Source: an uncultured Sphingorhabdus sp. (lineage in GTDB: Bacteria; Pseudomonadota; Alphaproteobacteria; Sphingomonadales; Sphingomonadaceae). From it: a stretch of DNA of 64,000 nt. The notes below the pieces were generated by a model. The model was not told the DNA's origin. It saw nothing but the letters and a program-made list of their open reading frames with translations, and did no database searches. The position numbers and the translations under genes were made by a program. Location: the NCBI GenBank assembly GCA_947492905.1, contig CANLOL010000001.1:1590578-1654577 (forward strand), written 5' to 3'. This document shows positions 26,732 through 35,383 of the stretch, piece by piece; the first letter of the stretch is position 1, and the number at the start of each line of letters is the position of its first letter.

Positions 26732-27964
26732 ATGCATCATACTGTTAAAGCCGCCTTATTCTGCGGAGCATTGATAAGCGCAAGCAGCCTTAATGCCAAA
26801 ACTATAGAAATTTCTGCTGGTGAAAATGCGCAAGAACAATTGCAAGAAGCCCTGATATTGGCGGAAGAAGGCGACACAATTTCCTTATCCGCTGGTAAAT
26901 ATATTCTAACCGATGGTCTGTCATTGGATGTGGATGGCGTAACGGTAAAGGGGCAAGGCGAAGATAAAACCATATTAGATTTCACCGGTCAAAAAGGATC
27001 TGGTGAGGGGCTATTGGTGACTTCTGATGATGTATTCTTAACCGGTTTTGCCATAGAAAATAGCAAAGGTGATGGCATTAAATCCAAAGGCGCTGATCAA
27101 ATAGTAATATCAAAAGTGCGCGTAGAATGGACAAGAGGCCCAAATCCCGAAAATGGGGCCTATGGAATTTACCCCGTAGAGAGCAAAAATGTCTTGGTTG
27201 ATAGTGTCAAAGTATCTGGCGCATCAGATGCTGGTATCTATGTTGGACAGTCGCAAAATATCATTGTTCGTTATTCGATAGTGAAGCATAATGTGGCGGG
27301 TATCGAAATTGAAAATAGCTATGGCGCAGATGTTTATCAAAACCTAGCGACTGAGAATACAGGCGGTATTTTGGTTTTTGATCTGCCTGATATTCCGCAG
27401 CAGGGCGGAAAAGATGTCCGTGTTTTTAATAATTTTGTGCATAAAAATAACACAGCGAATTTTGCTCCAGAAGGCAATATTGTGGGTACGGTTCCGGCTG
27501 GAACTGGCGTTATGGTAATGTCTAGCCGCAATGTAGAAGTGTTTGAAAATATATTAGACGATAATGCGACTGGCAATATATTGGTTGTGGGCTATCCCAA
27601 TCAAACGCAGGATAAAAATTATAACCCCAGAGCCATAGACATTCGGATATTTGCCAATCGACATGGCAAGGCAGGTTATAAACCAGGCTTTACAGGAGGT
27701 GATCTATTGGCAGCCGCACTGGGCGGCTCTATTCCGCCGATACTCTATGATGGGACGGGTGAGAATGTTCAAATATCAGATCAAGTTCCCGCATTATCGC
27801 TTAACATAGAGGAGGCCGGGCGTCCGCTAACCGAAGCGAAACCATCACCCTATCCAAGCGACAGCAAGTTTGAAGGGCAGAAGCTGCAACCGATTATATT
27901 ACCTGTTGTAATGGAAGATAAGATATTTTCAGTTTTATCGAAAGATGAGCTTCCTGCTAAATGA
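26732..27964 (+). CDS. Secreted parallel beta-helix repeat protein
   Basis: This 410-residue protein has a signal peptide (residues 1-22, ending SSLNA) and then a right-handed parallel beta-helix built from turns such as GVTVKGQGEDKTILDF, FLTGFAIENSKGDGIKSKGA, SKNVLVDSVKVSGASDAGIY and NIIVRYSIVKHNVAGIEIEN. It fits the parallel beta-helix family that occurs in two-gene units with HNE_0200/SO2930-type diheme cytochromes, and that partner follows with an ATGA overlap. A carbohydrate or surface role is possible but unproven. I see no catalytic triad typical of pectate lyase. Confidence 0.85.
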   Translation: MHHTVKAALFCGALISASSLNAKTIEISAGENAQEQLQEALILAEEGDTISLSAGKYILTDGLSLDVDGVTVKGQGEDKTILDFTGQKGSGEGLLVTSDDVFLTGFAIENSKGDGIKSKGADQIVISKVRVEWTRGPNPENGAYGIYPVESKNVLVDSVKVSGASDAGIYVGQSQNIIVRYSIVKHNVAGIEIENSYGADVYQNLATENTGGILVFDLPDIPQQGGKDVRVFNNFVHKNNTANFAPEGNIVGTVPAGTGVMVMSSRNVEVFENILDDNATGNILVVGYPNQTQDKNYNPRAIDIRIFANRHGKAGYKPGFTGGDLLAAALGGSIPPILYDGTGENVQISDQVPALSLNIEEAGRPLTEAKPSPYPSDSKFEGQKLQPIILPVVMEDKIFSVLSKDELPAK

Positions 27965-28992
27965 TGCGCAGGCCAGCATATCTATGGGCTCATATAGCGA
28001 CGCTCTCCTCTTTGATAATCGGAGTAACAGGCTTAACCAAGCCTTCTGAAGAAGCAGTCTTGCTTGCTAAATATCCAAAATCTCTATCTGAATATGGATT
28101 TCATGATGCGGGTCAAAAAGGCTTTGTGCCAAGTAAAGCATTAATCTCTTATGATTTGAAAGTTCCATTATTTTCTGATCATTCAGAAAAATTTCGTTAT
28201 ATCTATGTGCCTGAAGGAAAGATTGCAAAAGCATCGGGCAATGGTTTAATCGATTTTCCCACTGGCAGCGCCATCATCAAAAATTTTGGATATATGCAAG
28301 ACGGTAAAATGCGGCTTATCGAAACGCGGCTATTATTGCGTAGAGAAAAAGAATGGCTTGCTCTGCCTTATGTTTGGAATGAAACCCAAGATGACGCTAT
28401 ATTGAAATTAGCAGGGGCTAGACTGAGCGTTAATTTTACCGATCCTGATGATAAGCAGCGCACCATTGATTATGCCGTGCCCAATAAAAACCAATGCAAA
28501 GAATGTCATGGGGTTGATGATGGGATTAGCAATATAGTCATGCCGATAGGCCCAAAAATCCGCAATATGCAACCATCAAGCGTTACTGCATTGTTGAAGG
28601 CTGATATTTTGCAAATCCACGGGCAAGGCAAAGCAGCGTCTTGGGATAATGGTGATAATGAATTGGAACGCAGTGCGCGGGCTTATCTCGATATTAATTG
28701 TGCGCATTGCCATAACCCGCGTGGTTCAGCCAGTAATTCGGGATTATTCTTGGAATATGAACAGAGCAATGCTGTTGCTTATGGTATAAAAAAACGCCCA
28801 GTTGCTGCGGGTAGAGGTAGCGGCGGATTAGAATATGCGATTAAGCCTGGCTATGCTGAGGACTCTATCATTATTCACCGCATGAAAAGCAATGATGCTG
28901 GCGTTGCTATGCCGCAGATAGGGCGCGCTATTACGCATGATGAAGGTGTGGAGCTTATTAGTCGTTGGATTAATGAAATGCCGTCCCAATGA
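27961..28992 (+). CDS. SO2930/HNE_0200 family diheme c-type cytochrome
   Basis: The 343-residue exported protein has an N-terminal hydrophobic segment (about 8-25) and two haem attachment motifs, CKECHG (about residue 178) and CAHCHN (about 254). Family blocks include LSEYGFHDAGQKG near the start, YDLKVPLFSDHSEKFRYIYV, and IIHRMKSNDAGVAMPQIGR near the C-terminus. It is translationally coupled to the beta-helix gene (ATGA). The pair is known from genome surveys as co-occurring secreted proteins; the electron-transfer partner and substrate are unknown. Confidence 0.88.
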   Translation: MMRRPAYLWAHIATLSSLIIGVTGLTKPSEEAVLLAKYPKSLSEYGFHDAGQKGFVPSKALISYDLKVPLFSDHSEKFRYIYVPEGKIAKASGNGLIDFPTGSAIIKNFGYMQDGKMRLIETRLLLRREKEWLALPYVWNETQDDAILKLAGARLSVNFTDPDDKQRTIDYAVPNKNQCKECHGVDDGISNIVMPIGPKIRNMQPSSVTALLKADILQIHGQGKAASWDNGDNELERSARAYLDINCAHCHNPRGSASNSGLFLEYEQSNAVAYGIKKRPVAAGRGSGGLEYAIKPGYAEDSIIIHRMKSNDAGVAMPQIGRAITHDEGVELISRWINEMPSQ

Positions 28993-29078
28993 GAATGACG
29001 AAAATAGTATAAATAATCGGTCCATAGGTTAAATTTGGAAAATATTAGCCGTTCTGAATAATGTATTCGGAGGGCAAA

Positions 29079-29348
29079 ATGACTATTTCAAACAAATTAC
29101 ACGGAAAATTATTGGTACGGCGCGGACATTTAGAATATTGTTTGCGGCGTGATGATATTGAAACAATATATATCGCCTATTGCCGTTTCAGGGATACAAT
29201 TGTTGAGGTTGGCCATCACAAATATTGGAAACAGCATCCAGAAGATTTGCGCAAATATATGAATCTGCTCAATGATTGTGAGACAAAGATGCGTATCTAT
29301 GGGGCAAATCTTACGGGAGTTGCACAGAGTTTATCCGCGAGAGCTTGA
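29079..29348 (+). CDS. Small hypothetical protein
   Basis: I do not recognise this 89-residue protein. The ATG at 29079 has GGAGG 6 bp upstream, a strong sign of translation; the frame also extends to 29061. It is soluble, mildly basic, rich in charged and aromatic residues (RRGHLEYCLRRDDIETIYI, HHKYWKQHPEDLRKYMNLL) and has no signal peptide or membrane helix. Three cysteines at about 21, 35 and 68 are not arranged as a metal site. It may be helical. It stands between the diheme cytochrome gene and a convergent DUF2147 gene. Confidence 0.7.
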   Translation: MTISNKLHGKLLVRRGHLEYCLRRDDIETIYIAYCRFRDTIVEVGHHKYWKQHPEDLRKYMNLLNDCETKMRIYGANLTGVAQSLSARA

Positions 29349-29358
29349 GCCTTACTAT

Positions 29359-29784
29359 TTATTGGGCTGTCCAGCGCTGTGTCTGGCAAATGAATAATAC
29401 GCATCCTTTTACAACCAAACGTCCATCCTTGGCTTTATAAAGAACCGATTTATAGGTCTTGCCGCTCTTTGGGTCATAAACACGGCCTTTCCATTTATTA
29501 CCATCGGCTTTGAAACCAGTAAGAAAGTCTAGACCTAATATTGTTCGATTACGCAGGCTTTTATTGGGATTATTGACATCTTTTTGACCCGCGCCATCAG
29601 GAGGCGTTACCAGAAATTTGGTAATACGGCCGCACAGGCTATTGCCGCATTTTCTGATGGTGACAAGAGCATCTTTATCAGCAGTTTTCCATGTACCATT
29701 GACTGAGGCAGGAGCAGCAAAAGCCGGGCTAGAAAAAGAAGCAGCTGTTGCTAGAGCGGATAATATCAATAATTTTTTACGCAT
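29359..29784 (-). CDS. DUF2147 family exported protein
   Basis: This 141-residue protein has a signal peptide ending SSPAFAAP (about residue 24) and then a DUF2147 domain: VNGTWKTADKDALVTIRKCG, LCGRITKF, a middle block with LGLDFLTGFKADGNKWKGRV and YDPKSGKTYKSVLY, and the end VKGCVLFICQTQRW. Four cysteines in the mature part may form disulfides in the periplasm. The family often consists of small beta-barrel (lipocalin-like) proteins of unknown role. GGAG 6 bp before the ATG at 29784 supports this start over a longer frame to 29808. Confidence 0.87.
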   Translation of the reverse strand: MRKKLLILSALATAASFSSPAFAAPASVNGTWKTADKDALVTIRKCGNSLCGRITKFLVTPPDGAGQKDVNNPNKSLRNRTILGLDFLTGFKADGNKWKGRVYDPKSGKTYKSVLYKAKDGRLVVKGCVLFICQTQRWTAQ

Positions 29785-29975
29785 AAATACTCCATATATA
29801 TAGGCCATATTCGTATATGTTTCTGATTAAGTTACAGCTTTTATATCTTCAGAGATGAACCTAAGCAAAATAGGGTCGCTCAAAATCCTAATATTACAAA
29901 ATCCATAATTATGATAAAAACCCCGATGTTTAAATTATGGGTTTGTAAACAGAAAATGCCCTGCTAGTGGGAAGT

Positions 29976-30599
29976 ATGAGTGATATTATTTTATATGATT
30001 ATTGGCGTAGTTCTGCTGCTTATCGGGTTAGAATTGCTCTGAATTTAAAAAAAATAACTTATAAGTCGGTTTCTATTGATCTCGCTAAGGGGGATCAAAA
30101 AGAAGCTTCTTATGTTTCTAAAAACCCCCAAGGTCTAGTTCCAATGTTATTAATTGATGGGCATGAGCTCAATCAATCCATGGCTATTATCGATTATTTA
30201 GACAGGGATGATAATGATTTTTATCCCAGCGATGCTGCTGAGCGGGCCAAGACATTTGCCCATGCAATGATTATTGCGTCCGACATACATCCGTTGAATA
30301 ATTTGCGTATCCTAAAATATTTACGCGGTGAATTATCCCAAAATGACGAAGGCGTTTCTGCTTGGTATCATCGCTGGATATTGGACGGCTTTAAGGCATT
30401 AGAGACTTATGCGCCCAGCGATGGTTATTTTGGTGGAGACAGCCCTAATATAGTCGATATTTGCTTAGTACCGCAGATATATAACGCACGGCGATTTGAA
30501 ACAGTTTTGGATGATTTTCCCAAATTAATAGCTATTGATGAACGCTGTAATGCGCTTGATGCCTATCAAAAAGCTATTCCAGAGAATGTTAAGCCCTAA
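29976..30599 (+). CDS. maiA: Maleylacetoacetate isomerase (zeta-class glutathione transferase)
   Basis: This 207-residue cytosolic enzyme isomerises maleylacetoacetate to fumarylacetoacetate in tyrosine/homogentisate breakdown. The N-terminal thioredoxin fold has LYDYWRSSAAYRVRIALNLK, where the zeta-class SSxxxRVRIAL motif binds glutathione, and then KNPQGLVPMLLIDG and LNQSMAIIDYLD. The helical domain includes DIHPLNNLRILKYL and VDICLVPQIYNARRF. GTG at 29967 is an alternative start; GGGAAG precedes the ATG at 29976. Other genes of the pathway are not adjacent, so the role is inferred from the protein alone. Confidence 0.9.
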   Translation: MSDIILYDYWRSSAAYRVRIALNLKKITYKSVSIDLAKGDQKEASYVSKNPQGLVPMLLIDGHELNQSMAIIDYLDRDDNDFYPSDAAERAKTFAHAMIIASDIHPLNNLRILKYLRGELSQNDEGVSAWYHRWILDGFKALETYAPSDGYFGGDSPNIVDICLVPQIYNARRFETVLDDFPKLIAIDERCNALDAYQKAIPENVKP

Positions 30600-30640
30600 A
30601 TATTTATCCCCCCAAATTATATTTATTGGAAAGTAATGTA

Positions 30641-32770
30641 ATGCGTAAATTTCTATTCTTATCATCTTCAATATTGTCATTCGTAATACCCACAGGAGCA
30701 TTTGCACAGGCCCCCACGAAAACAGTTGATGCCAGTAGCTGCGAAATAGTTGATGGAGAAGATAGCTGTTTTCAAGCAACCAAATCTATTGTTGTGCGCG
30801 GCAATGCCCTAAATGATCCTATTGGTGATGAAGCATTTAATATAGTTTCTATTAAACCCAATCCTCAGTTCCGACTGGAAAATGAATTAAGAAAAGTACC
30901 GGGTTTGCAACAGTTTCGCGCCAGCGATGCGCGCAGTGCTAATCCTACCAGTCAAGGTATTACATTACGCGGGTTAAGCGCAAATGCCGCATCGCGTGCA
31001 TTATTATTGCTAGATGGAGTCCCGCAATCCGATCCCTTTGGCGGATGGGTTGCATGGCCAGGCTATGATGCGCTGCCAATAGCAGAAGCGCGAATCAAAC
31101 GCGGCGGCGGCAGCGGAGCAGATGGCCAAGGTGCGCTTTCAGGCACAATTGAGCTGTTCAGTGACGATATTGGAAATGCTCTTGATGTCAGCGCAGCCTA
31201 TGGCAGCCGCAATACATTTGAGAGCAAATTAGCTGTAGGGCGTGAACTTGGGCAGGGGCAATTGACGCTTTCCGCTAGCTATGCGCGTGGTGATGGATTT
31301 ATTCCTATCATAGAAGAACAGCGCGGCTCTATCGACCGTCAAGCTGCCTTTGAGCAAGCTGGTGTCGCGTTGCGCTTTGTTGCGCCGCTTACCGAAGGTA
31401 CAGAATTACAAGCCAATGTTCGTGCGTTTACGGATGATCGTGAGCGCGGATTTGCATTTAGTGAAAATCATAATGATGGCGTTGATGCGAGCATTAGGCT
31501 CGTCAATCGGGATAGTGATAGCTTGCAATATTCTGCATTGGCCTATGTGCAAATTCGCAACTTTGATGCTAGTTTTGGCGGCGGAATTCCCGCAGACCGT
31601 AACAGCGTGAACCAAGTGTTTGAGCAATTTAACGTTCCCTCTACTGGCTTGGGAGCCCGTATAGAATTGCGTCCCAATATTGGTGATAAAGCAGAGCTGC
31701 GTATTGGCGGTGATTGGCGTCGGACTGTTGGTGAGACGAATGAGCGTTTCTTTTTCCAAGGCGGTGTTCCGCAAAGAGGCCGTAATGCAGGAGGTGAGAG
31801 CGATACATATGGTATATTCTCGGAAATTTCGGTTCAACCCAATGAGAAATTGGTTTTAACGGGCGGGGCTCGTGTTGATTTTTGGAATATTAGTGATGGA
31901 TTTATCAGCGAATTTGAATTGATAAGCCCTTTTCCTGGTGCGCCAAGATTAGACGTTGATTTTGACAATCGTAGCGGCACTGAATTTACGGGTCGAGGGG
32001 GATTTGTCTATAATATTAATGAAAAGCTCAGCCTAAACGGGGCGGCATATTTGGGTTGGCGACTGCCCACATTGAATGAATTATTCAGACCATTTCGCGT
32101 TGGCCCTGATGCAACGGCAGCCAATGAATTTTTAGAGCCTGAACAATCCGAAGGCGTAGATTTGGGATTAGCTTTTGATGATGGTCAATATCAGATTGGT
32201 GTGACATTATTCTATAATCGATTAGAAGATGCGATTGCTAATGTCACTTTGGATAGCGGCCCTGGGTTTTTCCCCGGTGTTGGTTTTGTCTCTGGGGCAG
32301 GTTTGTTTGCGCAACGTCAGAATATTGATGCGGTGGAATCACAAGGTGTAGAGTTTGATGCAAAATTCAATGTAAGCGATATATTGTCTGTGGGTGCATC
32401 CTATAGCTATATTGATGCTAATATTGACTCTAGTGGTGATGCAATAGCGATAAATGGTTTGCGCCCCGAGCAAGTAGCAAATCATTATGCGAGTGGTTTT
32501 ATCACTTATGAGGATGATGCGGGCAATAACCTATCTCTGAGTGCTACATATTTAGGGTCACGTTTTGAGGATGATATCAATAGCCTCTCATTATCAGATT
32601 CATTGAAAGTAGATGCGTCCGCTATATTTAAGATAACGAATAATATTGGTCTAAATGCGCGTATTGAAAACATTTTTGATGCACAAATAGAGGCTGCTAT
32701 CTCTTCTTCGGGAATTATTGAACGTACTCAGCCTAGAACTATATTAGTAGGATTGCAGCTTAGCTTGTAA
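30641..32770 (+). CDS. TonB-dependent outer membrane receptor
   Basis: This 709-residue receptor has a signal peptide (to FAQA, about residue 23) and a short plug domain (about 50-150) with LRKVPGLQQFRASDARSANP, QGITLRGLSANAASRALLLL and DGVPQSDPFGGW, followed by a 22-strand barrel and the C-terminal LVGLQLSL. It has no STN signalling domain. The substrate is unknown; the plug resembles vitamin B12/iron-chelate type receptors only in general form. A MarR regulator follows 38 bp downstream on the same strand and might control it. The ATG at 30641 is preferred over a TTG at 30626. Confidence 0.92.
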   Translation: MRKFLFLSSSILSFVIPTGAFAQAPTKTVDASSCEIVDGEDSCFQATKSIVVRGNALNDPIGDEAFNIVSIKPNPQFRLENELRKVPGLQQFRASDARSANPTSQGITLRGLSANAASRALLLLDGVPQSDPFGGWVAWPGYDALPIAEARIKRGGGSGADGQGALSGTIELFSDDIGNALDVSAAYGSRNTFESKLAVGRELGQGQLTLSASYARGDGFIPIIEEQRGSIDRQAAFEQAGVALRFVAPLTEGTELQANVRAFTDDRERGFAFSENHNDGVDASIRLVNRDSDSLQYSALAYVQIRNFDASFGGGIPADRNSVNQVFEQFNVPSTGLGARIELRPNIGDKAELRIGGDWRRTVGETNERFFFQGGVPQRGRNAGGESDTYGIFSEISVQPNEKLVLTGGARVDFWNISDGFISEFELISPFPGAPRLDVDFDNRSGTEFTGRGGFVYNINEKLSLNGAAYLGWRLPTLNELFRPFRVGPDATAANEFLEPEQSEGVDLGLAFDDGQYQIGVTLFYNRLEDAIANVTLDSGPGFFPGVGFVSGAGLFAQRQNIDAVESQGVEFDAKFNVSDILSVGASYSYIDANIDSSGDAIAINGLRPEQVANHYASGFITYEDDAGNNLSLSATYLGSRFEDDINSLSLSDSLKVDASAIFKITNNIGLNARIENIFDAQIEAAISSSGIIERTQPRTILVGLQLSL

Positions 32771-32808
32771 TTGTATAAGGTATTATGAAATAAAAAGGTA
32801 ATTTCATT

Positions 32809-33261
32809 ATGTCTTCACAACAATCACAAGAATTAAAACTCGAAACCTTTGTACCCTATCAACTGTCGGTTACATCAAATGCCATCAGTGCATTGATAGA
32901 AAGTCAGTATAATAGCGAGTTTGGTTTGAAGATTCCCGAATGGCGATTAATGGCTATTTTGGGCGAAGTTGACCATGCAACGCAAAGCATTTTGGTTGAG
33001 CTTACTCAGATGGATAAAGTGACCATCAATAGGGCCACTAAAGCGCTATCTGATCGTGGGTTAATCTTTCGATCTCCAAACCATTCTGATGGTAGGTCGC
33101 ATTTATTGGCGCTCTCGGATACTGGAAAATCTTTATATCTAAAGATTGTGCCTATGGCGCTGCGTATAGAGAATAAGATTATTAATCATTTAGATGATGG
33201 AGAGCAGGAGATATTAATGGCGATATTGGCAAAGCTTAAAAAAGCGGTTCCGCCAGTCTAA
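32809..33261 (+). CDS. MarR family transcriptional regulator
   Basis: This 150-residue winged-helix regulator has the DNA-binding part at about 48-105: WRLMAILGEVDHATQSILVE, the recognition helix TINRATKALSDRGLIFRS and the wing HSDGRSHLLALSDTGKSLY. MarR proteins are dimers that usually respond to phenolic compounds or oxidants. It follows a TonB receptor gene and ends at a bidirectional terminator. AAAGG precedes the ATG. Its target is unknown; the neighbouring receptor or the maiA gene upstream are the simplest candidates. Confidence 0.92.
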   Translation: MSSQQSQELKLETFVPYQLSVTSNAISALIESQYNSEFGLKIPEWRLMAILGEVDHATQSILVELTQMDKVTINRATKALSDRGLIFRSPNHSDGRSHLLALSDTGKSLYLKIVPMALRIENKIINHLDDGEQEILMAILAKLKKAVPPV

Positions 33262-33297
33262 TATCTACAATATAATTTTTCAGACTATAACCACAAA

Positions 33298-33328
33298 AAA
33301 AGCGGCCCAAATCTGAGCCGCTTTTATT
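33298..33328. terminator. Bidirectional intrinsic terminator
   Basis: AAAAGCGGC (33298-33306) pairs with GCCGCTTTT (33317-33325). The stem is flanked by an A run on the left and a T run on the right, so it can end both the MarR transcript and the convergent tad operon. Confidence 0.9.
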
Positions 33329-33350
33329 TTGTGAAGTCATATCTATATTA

Positions 33351-34340
33351 TTATAATAGAGTATCCGAGATAGAGCATGCTGCTGGCCCCAAAATTACGA
33401 TAAATAATACAGGTAGAATGAATAAAATTAGCGGTACCGTCATAATAGCTGGCAATCTTGCTGCTTTTTCCTCGGCCTTCATCATTCTCTCATTTCTAAA
33501 TTCAGCAGATAAGACGCGAAGGGCAGACGCAAGAGGTGTACCATATTTTTCGGTTTGAATCATGGTCGTCACAACACCTTTGATGGAGTCCAGATTAACT
33601 CTATAGGCTAAATTCTCAAACGCTATTCTACGTTCGGTCAAGAAGCCAAGCTCAATCGCTGTAAGTGCAAACTCATCGCCCAATTCAGGGTAACCACGGC
33701 CTAATTCTTTCGCCACGCGGTTAAAGGCTGTATCGACTGTAAGGCCTGCTTCTGCACAAATAACCAATAGATCGAGCGCATCGGGCAAGCCTTTGCGAAT
33801 AAGGTCGGTTCTTTTATTGATAAGATTATCTAAATAAAGATCCGCGCCTTTATAGCTGATGAAACCAATAACAGCAAAAGCCCCTAATTTTTTAATAGGT
33901 GTGGAAGGATCCATTACCCCAAAACCATATATTGCCAAAGCAGCGCCGCCACCAAAAACGATGGGCAATACTAACCGGCTAAAGATAACGATAACCGCTA
34001 ATTCTTTGCGTCTAATTCCTGCTTGGAATAATTTTTGCTGTGCTTCTTTAAGCTGGTCATCTTGCAGCACTTTAAGCGATGAGAGCATTGAACGCATACT
34101 ATCGGTTGTGTCATTCTTACGCACCAATTTTGCGCGTTTTTTAGCAGTGGAGGCGGTAATCCCTGCCTTTAACTGCTCACGCCTATCATTAAGAGCTTTA
34201 ACGCGCTTTGCCATTGGATCTTTAACCGTCACGGCAGCATAGATAGCTGTCATAACGGCGAAGGTAGCAACTGCCGTTAATATAGTCGCGACGTAAAATA
34301 CATCCACGCCCAATAATGTTGGTCCTGCTTCTATGCTCAT
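33351..34340 (-). CDS. tadC: Tad pilus inner membrane platform protein TadC
   Basis: This 329-residue inner membrane protein of the type II secretion F family forms the platform for Flp pilus assembly with TadB. Helices are at about 13-35, 122-160 and 295-320. The T2SSF domain holds GLPDALDLLVICAEAGLTVD, the typical front, and ELGFLTERRIAFENLAYRVN with MIQTEKYGTPLASALRVLS. It is the last gene of the minus-strand operon, 27 bp after tadB, and is closed by a terminator at 33298. It is intact and of normal length. Confidence 0.93.
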   Translation of the reverse strand: MSIEAGPTLLGVDVFYVATILTAVATFAVMTAIYAAVTVKDPMAKRVKALNDRREQLKAGITASTAKKRAKLVRKNDTTDSMRSMLSSLKVLQDDQLKEAQQKLFQAGIRRKELAVIVIFSRLVLPIVFGGGAALAIYGFGVMDPSTPIKKLGAFAVIGFISYKGADLYLDNLINKRTDLIRKGLPDALDLLVICAEAGLTVDTAFNRVAKELGRGYPELGDEFALTAIELGFLTERRIAFENLAYRVNLDSIKGVVTTMIQTEKYGTPLASALRVLSAEFRNERMMKAEEKAARLPAIMTVPLILFILPVLFIVILGPAACSISDTLL

Positions 34341-34367
34341 GACTTTGCTCGCATCCTCAACTAATAC

Positions 34368-35336
34368 TTAAATTTCAAAACTAATCATTTTTGACATGAT
34401 AAATACGCCAATACCCATCCAACATGCGCCGCCCAATCCAGCGATAATCAAACGATCATCAGAGAAGAAACCAAGCATATATGATGGGTTCACATAATAG
34501 ATCATTCCGAAAACCATGAACGGCAGAGCCCCAATAATATAGGCAGAGGCTTTAGATTCTGATGACATTGCTTTAATTTTCAGCTTCATCTTTGCACGGC
34601 CGCGCAGAACATCTGCTAGATTGCCTAATGTCTCGGCTAAGTTACCACCTGTTTCACGCTGAATTGCCAATGTGATGGTGAAAAATTGAAACTCTGGTGT
34701 TCCCATGCGATCGGCTGCTTCTTGAAGAGCATCTTCCATGGTTTTACCAATTTTGATTTTCTCGGTGACAATCTTAAATTCTTCGCCGACGGGGCCAGGG
34801 ACTTCTCTTGCAATAACATTCAAAGTTTCGCTGACTGGCAAGCCGGATTTAAGGCCACGCACCAATAATTCGATAGCATCTGGGAAATTTACTGTGAAAT
34901 CATTGACCCGTTTTTTAATCAAATAGCCGACTACAAAATGCGGCACGCCCAATCCAATTAATGCGCCTACGCAAAATGCTAAATATAATGGAGCACCGCG
35001 AATGGCCAATAATAAGAATAAGAATGCAAATACAGATAAAGACACTGTAAGATATTGTTTCAATGTCCAAGTCTTGCCTGTTTGAGCCAAGCGTAAACGC
35101 AATTTATCGCTACGAGATATAGTGACGCCTTCGCCTTGCATAATCGGTTTACGCGCAGCAATTGCCCGCTTCATCTGTGCTTCCACTTTTGTGGATTCAC
35201 TATCAGAATGCCGAAGCTTAACGGCGCCCAATCGGCGGCTAGAAGCCTTATTCGTAGATGGCCCCATAAATGCTATTGCAAGAAGTAAAAAAATTCCTAC
35301 TGCACCAGCGATTATGACAAAAAACTGCATATCCAT
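34368..35336 (-). CDS. tadB: Tad pilus inner membrane platform protein TadB
   Basis: This 322-residue partner of TadC has an N-terminal helix (about 4-24), paired helices at about 95-135 and C-terminal helices at about 255-320. The T2SSF domain starts FPDAIELLVRGLKSGLPVSE and continues with VGEEFKIVTEKIKIGKTMED and TIALQRETGGNLAETLGNLA, which is typical of TadB. The gene lies 47 bp after cpaE. In other alphaproteobacteria the ATPase gene cpaF stands at this junction; here the 47 bp are too short for any gene. The protein itself looks complete. Confidence 0.93.
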   Translation of the reverse strand: MDMQFFVIIAGAVGIFLLLAIAFMGPSTNKASSRRLGAVKLRHSDSESTKVEAQMKRAIAARKPIMQGEGVTISRSDKLRLRLAQTGKTWTLKQYLTVSLSVFAFLFLLLAIRGAPLYLAFCVGALIGLGVPHFVVGYLIKKRVNDFTVNFPDAIELLVRGLKSGLPVSETLNVIAREVPGPVGEEFKIVTEKIKIGKTMEDALQEAADRMGTPEFQFFTITLAIQRETGGNLAETLGNLADVLRGRAKMKLKIKAMSSESKASAYIIGALPFMVFGMIYYVNPSYMLGFFSDDRLIIAGLGGACWMGIGVFIMSKMISFEI

Positions 35337-35383
35337 ACAAAATGCCTTTAATTAAATGCGTTGCGGTTTCCCGCAGTCAACAT

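Noticed and set aside
31406-31837. 143-codon open frame antisense to the TonB receptor gene at 30641
   Set aside because: It is a shadow of receptor codons without translation signals.
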